Shown in pieces: positions 1 to 5,636 of a stretch of 5,636 nucleotides of DNA. The notes under the pieces are model-generated. The model did not search any database and was not told where the DNA came from. It saw only the letters and a program-made list of their open reading frames with translations. This DNA comes from an uncultured Prevotellaceae bacterium (GTDB lineage Bacteria; Bacteroidota; Bacteroidia; Bacteroidales; Bacteroidaceae). A program made the position numbers and the translations under genes. Positions within the stretch are counted from its first letter, which is position 1. Each line of letters opens with the position of its first letter. The DNA lies in NCBI GenBank assembly GCA_946539635.1, contig CAMNHS010000089.1, forward strand, positions 1 through 5,636, in the 5' to 3' direction.

Positions 1-14
1 CAGGTTTCAGGTTT
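1..14. repeat. Two tandem copies of heptamer CAGGTTT at window edge
   Basis: The window opens with CAGGTTT repeated twice, followed by one more T. The array touches the left edge, so its true length cannot be seen. It lies just beyond the tRNA-Lys terminator, in sequence with no visible gene. On the other strand the unit reads AAACCTG, which resembles the AAAAGTG phase of the second heptamer array in this window (2733-2771). With only two visible copies, chance cannot be excluded. Confidence 0.4.
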
Positions 15-21
15 TAAATAC

Positions 22-55
22 AAAAAACCGATAAACATTTCTGTTTACCGGTTTT
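22..55 (-). terminator. Rho-independent terminator of the tRNA-Lys gene
   Basis: Read on the minus strand, AAAACCGGUAAACA pairs with UGUUUAUCGGUUUU across a GAAA tetraloop. This gives a 14-pair stem that runs into a tract of six U residues (positions 27 to 22). The one non-Watson-Crick position is a G-U wobble on the minus strand but would be an A-C mismatch on the plus strand, so the hairpin fits transcription in the tRNA direction. It begins 5 bases after the tRNA discriminator base. The A/U ends of the stem also make the element partly symmetric, so some activity for transcription entering from the left is possible. Confidence 0.85.
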
Positions 56-60
56 CTTTG

Positions 61-133
61 TACACCCTCAGGGATTCGAACCCTGGACCCACTGATTAAG
101 AGTCAGTTGCTCTACCAACTGAGCTAAGGGTGC
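61..133 (-). tRNA. tRNA-Lys, anticodon CUU
   Basis: The minus strand folds into a complete 73-nt cloverleaf. The acceptor stem is GCACCCT/AGGGTGT, the D stem GCTC/GAGC, the anticodon stem ACTGA/TCAGT with loop CTCTTAA, the variable segment GGGTC, and the T stem CAGGG/CCCTG with loop TTCGAAT. The anticodon CTT (plus-strand 98-100) reads the lysine codon AAG. The discriminator base is A at position 61, as expected for lysine. CCA is not encoded (the next bases are CAA), so it must be added after transcription. The first acceptor pair is a G1-U72 wobble. It is expressed as its own unit, with a promoter about 30 nt upstream and a terminator just downstream. Confidence 0.97.
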
Positions 134-160
134 AACAATCATTTTTCTCAATTGCGGGTG

Positions 161-192
161 CAAAGGTAATACTTTTTTTTCAAACTACCAAA
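161..192 (-). promoter_or_regulatory. Bacteroidota-type promoter for tRNA-Lys
   Basis: On the minus strand, TTTG (192-189) is followed after exactly 20 bases by TACCTTTG (168-161). This matches the Bacteroidota primary sigma-factor consensus TTTG / TAnnTTTG at the known spacing. Transcription would start near 153-155, leaving a leader of about 20 nt before the mature tRNA 5' end at 133. The rest of the 134-266 gap is AT-rich, with long A and T runs. I see no convincing terminator for the glycosidase gene that ends at 267, so some read-through into the tRNA is possible. Confidence 0.75.
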
Positions 193-266
193 TTTTTCTC
201 AAAAAAAACTAAAAATAATTGTCAAAGGTCAAGAACTCATTACCAATAACCATTAAACGTTTAGCA

Positions 267-2798
267 CTATTCCACAGAATAAAGTCTTACTTTCGAGTTC
301 AAGCCCGATGGCACAGGAGCCCAATTGTTATATTTAGTCTTCTGGTATTTTATATCCACCACATTAATTTCCTCAAACTTTCTCCACTCTACCCCTTTTC
401 TGTCAAGGTCTGCAATACGGTTGGCAGGTAGGTTTGTCACCTCGATGCGAAGAGCATTCTTACCCTTTTTCAGCACAGAACTGTCAACATTCAGTATGTA
501 TGGCACGCTCCATGCACATCCTACGAACACATTATTTATATATACCCTTGCAGACTCTCTAACGTCACCCAGGTCAATAGCATATTGTCCCTCTGGCTTA
601 CCCATCTTGAAGGTTGTCTCATAGATACCTGTTCCCATTGTTACAGCAGTTTCTTGGGAAAGTGTCTCCCACGTCTGCGGAGCATCGAGGGTAAAGGTAC
701 CATTTACCTTTGGTGCCTCCTCTGTAAACTTTAGAGTCCATTTGCCATCCAGTGGAATCTCTGAACCAAAAGCCTCCGTAACACGACGTTCCGGCAGTTC
801 TGCATTCTGAGGTGTCAGGAAGGTATGCAGTATGATAGACTCACCCGAACGGAGATTTATCCTGACACTATTTTCTTCTATATTTGCAGCAAACGATTTC
901 TCTGTCAGCGGTTCAAACCATTGTGCGTCCTTAAATGGTACTGCCAATGTTACGAAGCCATCAACATCATTTGGTGTCAGGTTGGCAATGAAATAATCAT
1001 ACCCAACGTCAGACTTTCTGCGTATCATCTTCAGACCATATTGTGTCTTCATCATCTCCGGCACAGCCACCTCTCGCAATTTCTTCTCATCATTACCATA
1101 TATGATGCTCACACCCTGCTTCTGCAATTTCGTAATATGCTCTTTCAATGCTGGCGTCAGTATGGCGCCAGCAGGAATCAGCAATGCCTTATACTGTATT
1201 CCAGCCTCCGTCATGATGCCACAGGCACCATTTGCGAGTGCTGCTGACTGGCAAGCCAGCAACTGGCGGTCAGATATATAGTCGCAGTCATAGCCCAGCG
1301 AGTCAAGTTCCAAGATAGAACGTTTGAAGGCAGGGGCCAATTCTCCAAGGTTATGAATAGCAAACTGCATCAGCAGCGTCTTCGTATTATCTTTCCAAAG
1401 GTTGCGCACGGGGAAATATACCAGCACATCATTATCTGGCTTTCCGCTCTGCAACATTGTCTGGCAGTTCTTTACGTAGCGGTTGAAATATTCCGCATCG
1501 CGCCAGATGCTGTTTGTAGGCGACATATCTATAGAAGCATAGAATTTCCATCCTGGCCAAGGGTCGTCCTTTGGAGAATAGCAGATGCCGTGGAAATACA
1601 TTCTGTTTACACCTGCACAGAACATCAGGTCCAGGTCGGGCTTCATCTGCGACAGCGAGGTGCGGAAATGTTCCGTCAGCCATGTAAAGGTCTCTGATGA
1701 CACGAGGTTCTTACCACTTACGTGTGCTGCAGACGGAGCATATTTAAACATCGAGTAGTCAGAGTCATTCAACTTCGTCATACCAGGATCTACGCGCAAT
1801 CCCTTTATACCAAATTCCGAAAGTCCGAAACCCTCTATCTCTGGTATATCAACAGCAGCATATAAGTCTAACAGGTTTGCTGGAGAACCATGCGCTTGAT
1901 TTCTTACCTTCATATTATGGCTATGTGCCCATGCTACCCATTGTTTTGTGAAATTATCCAGCAGCATGTCCGAAAGCGTCTCTCTATAGTCACTCACCAC
2001 CTGTGGGTCTCTATCCACCAGTTTGTTAATATTCTCCTTCAGGGAGTATCCTCTGCGTTTCTCAAATTCTGCTGGCAAGGTAGGTGTCCAGTCAGCACCA
2101 TACACCTCATACGAGTCATTAAAGATGGTATTAGGCCAAGGTGTGTTTGTCTCGCTGAAAGCCTTGTCAAACTTTTCCAGATAATGCTTTACGGCATCCT
2201 TGTCAAAATGGTCTATCACATATCCCTGTCCACCTGGTGCAGCACGCTTTACCTGCTGACGGGTGCGGCTGACATAAAGGGCTATCACACGAACCTTGTC
2301 TTTCTCGTTTGTAGGATAACATTGCACAAAGTCCAACTTCGCATATTTCTTCTCCTTCGCAGGAACAACGAAGTCGATACCCTTGTCATAGTTTGCCCTA
2401 GTAACAATAGTGTCTATCACCACAGCCTTGCAGGCTGCCTCCTCAATAGGTGTCGTAGGACCACCGAAGGGCCATCCCGTACCATTATTCATATCTATCT
2501 GAATACCCAAACGCTTTCCTTCAGCCTCCACATATTTCAACATCTCCATCCATTTCGGAGTGAGGTAGTCGATATTATTTGCCTCATTACCCTTCACTCC
2601 ATATAGCGGAGTAATCTCCAGAGCACCGATGCCGTGACTGGCATACTGCTCCATGTTCCATTTTAGATTTTCCTTATCTACAGCACTTCCTAACCACCAC
2701 CAGCGAGCGCCAGGGGAAGTGGTGTTTTGGGCAAGTGAAAAGTGAAAAGTGAAAAGTGAAAAGTGAAAAGTTAATAGAAAGAAAAGTTTCTTATTCAT
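267..2798 (-). CDS. Secreted GH106-like glycoside hydrolase (putative alpha-L-rhamnosidase)
   Basis: An 843-residue exported protein. Residues 1-23 form a signal peptide (MNKK start, Phe/Leu-rich core, S-L-A before Q24) with no lipobox cysteine, so a soluble periplasmic enzyme is likely. Under the Bacteroidota 'Q-rule' the new N-terminal Gln would cyclise. The mature part opens with ARWWWLGSAV and GALEITPLYG (about residues 31-67) and continues with NMNGTGWP-like MNNGTGWPFGG, DSYEVYGADWTP, FEKRRGY, DIPEIEGFG, VSSETFTW and GVNRMYFHG. These resemble the GH106 TIM-barrel family. E231 and E369 sit in the most conserved-looking acidic motifs and are my candidates for catalytic residues; this is inference. 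Residues of about 680-843 look like a GH2-type galactose-binding beta-sandwich. It is shorter than many GH106 enzymes (about 1,000 residues or more). The start at 2798 was chosen over 2852 because it begins the signal peptide. Its ATG overlaps the rlmH stop. Substrate is unproven. Confidence 0.85.
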   Translation of the reverse strand: MNKKLFFLLTFHFSLFTFHFSLAQNTTSPGARWWWLGSAVDKENLKWNMEQYASHGIGALEITPLYGVKGNEANNIDYLTPKWMEMLKYVEAEGKRLGIQIDMNNGTGWPFGGPTTPIEEAACKAVVIDTIVTRANYDKGIDFVVPAKEKKYAKLDFVQCYPTNEKDKVRVIALYVSRTRQQVKRAAPGGQGYVIDHFDKDAVKHYLEKFDKAFSETNTPWPNTIFNDSYEVYGADWTPTLPAEFEKRRGYSLKENINKLVDRDPQVVSDYRETLSDMLLDNFTKQWVAWAHSHNMKVRNQAHGSPANLLDLYAAVDIPEIEGFGLSEFGIKGLRVDPGMTKLNDSDYSMFKYAPSAAHVSGKNLVSSETFTWLTEHFRTSLSQMKPDLDLMFCAGVNRMYFHGICYSPKDDPWPGWKFYASIDMSPTNSIWRDAEYFNRYVKNCQTMLQSGKPDNDVLVYFPVRNLWKDNTKTLLMQFAIHNLGELAPAFKRSILELDSLGYDCDYISDRQLLACQSAALANGACGIMTEAGIQYKALLIPAGAILTPALKEHITKLQKQGVSIIYGNDEKKLREVAVPEMMKTQYGLKMIRRKSDVGYDYFIANLTPNDVDGFVTLAVPFKDAQWFEPLTEKSFAANIEENSVRINLRSGESIILHTFLTPQNAELPERRVTEAFGSEIPLDGKWTLKFTEEAPKVNGTFTLDAPQTWETLSQETAVTMGTGIYETTFKMGKPEGQYAIDLGDVRESARVYINNVFVGCAWSVPYILNVDSSVLKKGKNALRIEVTNLPANRIADLDRKGVEWRKFEEINVVDIKYQKTKYNNWAPVPSGLNSKVRLYSVE
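2733..2771. repeat. Heptamer tandem repeat (GTGAAAA)5 inside the glycosidase signal-peptide codons
   Basis: Five perfect copies of GTGAAAA occupy 2735-2769, with partial units on both sides (AA before, GT after). On the coding (minus) strand the unit is TTTTCAC. Because 7 is not divisible by 3, the array is read in all three phases and three units give the heptapeptide TFHFSLF. Residues 10-22 of the glycosidase are therefore a near-duplicated TFHFSLF-TFHFSL forming the signal-peptide core. None of the three phases of the unit contains a stop. A change of one unit would shift the frame downstream, where stops occur soon in both alternative frames. Confidence 0.97.
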
Positions 2799-3261
2799 GA
2801 TGGTATGGTTCGTTTTTGTTAATAGTACATGCTCGGTATAGTTGCTCTGCAAAAATCAGTCTCACCAGCTGGTGTGAGAATGTCATCTTCGAGAGTGATA
2901 TCTTCTCGTTTGCCCTTTCGTAGATAGCATCCGAAAAGCCATAAGGCCCTCCGATGAGGAACACCAGCCGTCGTGCTGTCTGTTGCCGTTTTGCCAGCCA
3001 CGAGGCAAATTCCACAGAGCGGTATTCCCTACCCTTCTCGTCAAGAATCACCAGCGTGTCCGAGGGCTGCAACAGTTTCAGTATCGCCTCTCCCTCCAAC
3101 GTCTTCTGCTGGTCTTCTGAGAGTGATTTCGTATTTCTCAACTCCGGGATGACAGTAAGGGCAAAAGGCATATAATGCCCTATGCGACCCACATAATCAT
3201 CAATACCTGCCTGAAGATGTTTGTCTGTGGTTTTACCAACTAAGAGTAATTCGGTCTTCAT
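2791..3261 (-). CDS. rlmH: 23S rRNA (pseudouridine1915-N3)-methyltransferase RlmH
   Basis: A 156-residue protein, the usual length for RlmH (YbeA family). It is a small SPOUT-class enzyme that uses S-adenosylmethionine to methylate N3 of pseudouridine 1915 in helix 69 of 23S rRNA, acting on the assembled 70S ribosome in the cytoplasm as a homodimer. Seen here are the N-terminal strand MKTELLLVGKT, the VILDEKG segment (residues 71-77), the SAM-binding FLIGGPYG loop (101-108), and the trefoil-knot tail with LSKMTFSHQLVRLIFAEQLYRA and the terminal EPYHHE (151-156). The start at 3261 matches the family N-terminus. The last codons, CAT CAT GAA TAA, contain the ATG of the downstream glycosidase, giving an 8-nt overlap and probable translational coupling. 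A candidate promoter lies immediately upstream. Confidence 0.96.
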   Translation of the reverse strand: MKTELLLVGKTTDKHLQAGIDDYVGRIGHYMPFALTVIPELRNTKSLSEDQQKTLEGEAILKLLQPSDTLVILDEKGREYRSVEFASWLAKRQQTARRLVFLIGGPYGFSDAIYERANEKISLSKMTFSHQLVRLIFAEQLYRACTINKNEPYHHE

Positions 3262-3269
3262 CTATCGTG

Positions 3270-3300
3270 CAAAAATAACAAAAAAGTATAATTCTACAAG
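3270..3300 (-). promoter_or_regulatory. Candidate rlmH promoter, proximal
   Basis: On the minus strand, TATTTTTG (3277-3270) fits the -7 consensus TAnnTTTG, and CTTG (3300-3297) lies 19 bases upstream as an imperfect -33 box. If used, transcription would begin about 0-4 bases before the rlmH ATG at 3261, giving an almost leaderless mRNA. The region is so AT-rich that chance matches are likely. Confidence 0.4.
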
Positions 3301-3329
3301 GCAAATAGAAAAAAATTATAAAAAAATAA

Positions 3330-3337
3330 CAAACATA
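3330..3337 (-). promoter_or_regulatory. Candidate rlmH -7 box, distal
   Basis: On the minus strand, TATGTTTG (3337-3330) is an exact match to TAnnTTTG. It would give a leader of roughly 60 nt for rlmH. No TTTG is found at the expected 19-21 base distance upstream, which weakens the call. It is an alternative to, or may act together with, the proximal site. Confidence 0.3.
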
Positions 3338-3369
3338 TTAGGTTACTATGATTTTTTTTCATATCTTTG
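3338..3369 (+). promoter_or_regulatory. Candidate promoter of the phosphohexomutase gene
   Basis: TATCTTTG (3362-3369) is an exact match to the Bacteroidota -7 box TAnnTTTG. Exactly 20 bases upstream lies TTAG (3338-3341), one mismatch from the TTTG -33 box. Transcription would begin near 3376, leaving a leader of about 40 nt before the ATG at 3418. The site abuts the distal rlmH box, so the two divergent genes may share one control region. Confidence 0.6.
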
Positions 3370-3417
3370 CAAACAGCGTGTAATTTAAAATTTTTCAACC
3401 TAAACACATACAAAAAA

Positions 3418-5157
3418 ATGGAAAACAATGAAGCTTTGATAGCCCAGTGTCGCCAGAAGGCACAGGAGTGGCTGTCCCCCTCTTTTGATGAAGAAACCCG
3501 TAAGGAAGTACAGGCAATGTTGGACAACAGCGATCCGACCGACCTCATTGATGCCTTCTATCAGTTGCTGGAGTTCGGTACTGGTGGTCTTCGTGGCATC
3601 ATGGGTGCTGGTACCAACCGCATGAACAAATATATCGTAGGTATGGCAACCCAAGGTTTTGCCAACTACGTTCTGAAGGCTTTCCCTGGTCGTAAGGATT
3701 TGGCTGCTGTAATAGGTCATGACTGCCGTAACAACGGACGTATGTTTGCTGAGACAGTAGCAGCAATCTTTACTGCCAATGGCATCAAGGCATATCTCTT
3801 TGAGAGCCTGCGCCCAACCCCAGAAATCTCTTTCGCCATCCGTCAGCTCGGAGCACAGTGTGGTGTTAACGTAACAGCATCCCACAACCCTCGTGAGTAC
3901 AATGGCTATAAGGCTTACTGGGAAGACGGTTCACAAGTGCTGCAGCCACATGATGTAGGCATCGTAGAAGAAGTGAAGAAGGTGAAGATAGAAGACGTTA
4001 AGTGGGACCTCAACCCAGACCTTCTCCATATCATCGGTGGCGAGATGGACTACGACTATATGTGTGCCGTTAAGGAGGGTATGATCGATCAGGATGTCAT
4101 CCTTCGCAACAAAGACCTCAACATCGTCTATTCTGCTATGCACGGCACAGGACGTGTTCTCGTACCATTGTGCTTGCGTTCTTGGGGGTTCCAGAACATC
4201 AATGTAGTACCTGAGCAGATGGTTGTTGATGGCAACTTCCCAACAGTTGTTTCTCCAAACCCGGAGAATGCCGAGGCAATGACTCTTGGCATGAAGCTCG
4301 GCACAAAGCTCAATGCCGACCTCGTAGTGGCTACCGACCCTGATGCTGACCGCCTCGCTATAGTATGTCGTAACGATAAGGGCGAGTGGCAGATACTCAA
4401 TGGCAACCAGACAGCATGTATGTTCTATTGGTACACCATTAAGAACAAGAAGGCACTCGGACAGCTCAATCCTACCGACTTCATGGTAAAGACCATCGTT
4501 ACCTCTGAGCTCATAGCAAAGATAGCTCGCGCTAATGGTGTAGAATGCTTCGACGAATATACAGGCTTCAAGTGGATTGCTTACCGCATTCGTGTCAACG
4601 AAGGCAAGCGTAAGTACATCGGTGGTGGTGAAGAGTCATTCGGCTATCTGCCATACGATAAGGTACGCGATAAGGATGCTCCTGCTTCTATCTGTCTCAT
4701 CTGCGAGATTGCTGCATGGGCAAAAGATCAGGGTAAGACACTCTACGACCTGCTCCTCGACATCTATAAGGAATATGGCTTCCAGAAGGAGGCTGCTGTT
4801 AGTGTCACCAAGCCAGGAAAGAGCGGTGCCGACGAGATAAAGAAGATGATGGAAGACTTCCGTGCTTGCCCACCAACAGAGATAGCAGGCAGCAAGGTAG
4901 TATGTATCAAGGACTATAAGAGCCTCAAGCAGTATGCTGATGGCAAGGAGACTGCCCTCGATATGCCAACTACAGCAAATGTGCTGCAGTGGTTCACAGA
5001 AGACGGCATGAAGATATCTGTACGTCCTTCAGGCACAGAGCCAAAGATAAAGTTCTACTGCGAAGTACCAGTACCAGGCTTCGATGGCAACTACGAAGAC
5101 GCCAACGCCAAAGCCGATGCACGCATCGCAGAAATAAAGAAGTCACTGGGACTGTAA
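3418..5157 (+). CDS. pgcA: Alpha-D-phosphohexomutase (phosphoglucomutase/phosphomannomutase, PgcA-type)
   Basis: A 579-residue cytoplasmic enzyme that interconverts hexose 1- and 6-phosphates (glucose and probably mannose) through a phosphoserine intermediate. It links glycolysis with nucleotide-sugar, glycogen and cell-surface glycan synthesis. Its length matches the long PgcA branch (about 580 residues). All four family signatures are present: FGTGGLRG near the N-terminus (53-60), the catalytic-serine loop TASHNP with S155, the metal-binding DPDADR (307-312) with three Asp ligands, the sugar-specificity loop GGGEESFGY (402-410), and the phosphate-binding RPSGTEPK (536-543) in the C-terminal domain. 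Nothing looks damaged. The start at 3418 is preferred to an in-frame ATG at 3367 because the latter lies within the -7 box and adds a non-family leader. The ATG follows an A-rich stretch (CATACAAAAAA) rather than a Shine-Dalgarno site, as is usual in Bacteroidota. Whether glucose or mannose phosphate is preferred cannot be read from the sequence. The pgcA symbol is a family-level assignment. Confidence 0.93.
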   Translation: MENNEALIAQCRQKAQEWLSPSFDEETRKEVQAMLDNSDPTDLIDAFYQLLEFGTGGLRGIMGAGTNRMNKYIVGMATQGFANYVLKAFPGRKDLAAVIGHDCRNNGRMFAETVAAIFTANGIKAYLFESLRPTPEISFAIRQLGAQCGVNVTASHNPREYNGYKAYWEDGSQVLQPHDVGIVEEVKKVKIEDVKWDLNPDLLHIIGGEMDYDYMCAVKEGMIDQDVILRNKDLNIVYSAMHGTGRVLVPLCLRSWGFQNINVVPEQMVVDGNFPTVVSPNPENAEAMTLGMKLGTKLNADLVVATDPDADRLAIVCRNDKGEWQILNGNQTACMFYWYTIKNKKALGQLNPTDFMVKTIVTSELIAKIARANGVECFDEYTGFKWIAYRIRVNEGKRKYIGGGEESFGYLPYDKVRDKDAPASICLICEIAAWAKDQGKTLYDLLLDIYKEYGFQKEAAVSVTKPGKSGADEIKKMMEDFRACPPTEIAGSKVVCIKDYKSLKQYADGKETALDMPTTANVLQWFTEDGMKISVRPSGTEPKIKFYCEVPVPGFDGNYEDANAKADARIAEIKKSLGL

Positions 5158-5174
5158 GGGTTATTGGTTAAGTG

Positions 5175-5636
5175 ATGTTCTCTCTAGCTTTCAACGAAGC
5201 GCGCACCTACTTTTGGGCCGCTGTCTTCATTCTTAGCAACCTTGTGTTGCCCCAAGTATGTCACCTCATTCCCCAAGGCGGAATAATGCTTGCTCCCCTG
5301 TCGTTCGTCATTATGGCAGGCGCATATCAGTTTGGGTGGAAGCCAGCCCTTTTGGCGGCAGTCCTCTCCCCGTTGGTAAACCACTATGCCACAGGCATGC
5401 CAGCATGGGGAATGCTGCAAGTGATGACTGTTAAGCTCATCATCCTTGCTCTCATAGCAGGTCTTGCAGCCCAACACTTCCGTAAGGCGACATTGCCAAT
5501 ACTCGCAGGCGTCGTTATGTCAGCAGAAGTCCTCGGAGGTCTTGGCGAGTTCGTCCTCACAGGCAGCATCGCAGCCACCATAGCCGACTTCACCATCGGC
5601 TGGCCCGGACTACTTCTCCAAATCGCAGGAACATAC
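5175..5636 (+). CDS. Polytopic membrane protein, probable ECF transporter S component (3' end beyond window)
   Basis: An open frame of 154 codons from ATG 5175 runs off the right edge at a codon boundary (last residue Tyr), so the C-terminus is missing. The protein (MFSLAFNEARTYFW...) is very hydrophobic. I see about six membrane segments near residues 12-29, 36-53, 57-70, 77-99, 106-127 and 130-150. The pattern of a first helix, then IPQGGIMLAPLSFVIMAGAYQFGW, then LLAAVLSPLVNHYATGMP, resembles substrate-binding S components of energy-coupling-factor vitamin transporters, which are about 160-190 residues with six helices. On that basis it is nearly complete. S components work with a shared EcfT/EcfA module, which is not visible here. 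The substrate is not predictable. A stop codon at 5169 limits the start to GTG 5172 or ATG 5175. It begins 17 bases after the mutase stop with no terminator between, so co-transcription is likely. A weak AAGGG at 5156-5160 overlaps the mutase stop. Confidence 0.65.
   Translation, partial: MFSLAFNEARTYFWAAVFILSNLVLPQVCHLIPQGGIMLAPLSFVIMAGAYQFGWKPALLAAVLSPLVNHYATGMPAWGMLQVMTVKLIILALIAGLAAQHFRKATLPILAGVVMSAEVLGGLGEFVLTGSIAATIADFTIGWPGLLLQIAGTY

Noticed and set aside
165..215. A/T-rich tract as a terminator for the glycosidase transcript
   Set aside because: There are T runs on the minus strand but no stable GC-containing stem before them. The segment is better explained as the tRNA promoter region.
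254..263. Palindrome TAAACGTTTA just after the glycosidase stop as a terminator or operator
   Set aside because: It has no loop, is only 10 bp and has no U tract in the minus-strand direction. Such a palindrome is easily found by chance in AT-rich DNA.
1890..2606. 238-codon open frame on the plus strand
   Set aside because: It lies wholly antisense to the glycosidase. The translation is rich in Cys, His and Leu with no recognisable domain, and the minus-strand protein there is clearly conserved-looking.
2733..2771. CRISPR array or site-specific recombination repeats
   Set aside because: The units are only 7 bp, directly adjacent and without spacers. They are a simple sequence repeat.
2799..2852. 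Upstream in-frame ATG at 2852 that would add 18 residues to the glycosidase
   Set aside because: It would place a polar MQSNYTEHV... leader before the signal peptide and extend the overlap deep into rlmH. The ATG at 2798 gives a classic signal peptide with Lys-Lys at the N-terminus.
3367..3417. In-frame ATG at 3367 as start of the phosphomutase
   Set aside because: The codon overlaps the probable -7 promoter box and the added residues do not resemble the family N-terminus. The ATG at 3418 has the A-rich context expected.
5184..5596. Two minus-strand open frames at the right end
   Set aside because: They are antisense to the hydrophobic S-component-like frame, which has coherent membrane helices and starts properly after the mutase.

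Overview
The window looks like chromosomal DNA from a member of the Bacteroidota, most likely Bacteroidales and perhaps Prevotellaceae. Three things point that way. Several promoter-like sites match the Bacteroidota consensus (TTTG at -33, TAnnTTTG at -7). The genes lack good Shine-Dalgarno sequences and have A-rich initiation regions instead. The proteins (a GH106-like glycosidase with an SLA|Q signal-peptide end, RlmH, a PgcA-type sugar phosphomutase and an ECF S-component-like membrane protein) are of kinds common in gut or oral Bacteroidales. The genus call is an impression, not a measurement.

Layout. Positions 1-266 hold a two-copy heptamer at the left edge, then a complete minus-strand tRNA-Lys(CUU) unit: promoter (161-192), tRNA (61-133) and a Rho-independent terminator (22-55). 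Positions 267-3261 form a minus-strand pair. rlmH (23S rRNA methyltransferase) comes first, and its stop codon overlaps by 8 nt the start of a large secreted GH106-like glycoside hydrolase. Positions 3262-3417 are an AT-rich divergent intergenic region with candidate promoters on both strands. Positions 3418-5157 encode a plus-strand phosphohexomutase. Seventeen bases later a six-helix membrane protein of ECF-transporter S-component type begins and runs off the right edge.

The genes do not form one obvious pathway. rlmH, the tRNA and the phosphomutase are housekeeping functions. The glycosidase would act in the periplasm on rhamnose-containing or similar glycans, but no SusC/SusD or regulator of a polysaccharide utilisation locus is visible. 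The membrane protein would take up a vitamin or other micronutrient if the S-component call is right.

The most interesting feature is a tandem heptamer (five perfect GTGAAAA units, TTTTCAC on the coding strand) that encodes the hydrophobic core of the glycosidase signal peptide. Seven is not a multiple of three, and reading downstream shows a nearby stop in each alternative frame. Gain or loss of one unit would therefore switch the gene off, while a change of three units would lengthen or shorten the signal peptide by seven residues. This makes it a candidate phase-variable locus. I found no CRISPR array, insertion sequence, phage gene or clearly new multi-gene system.
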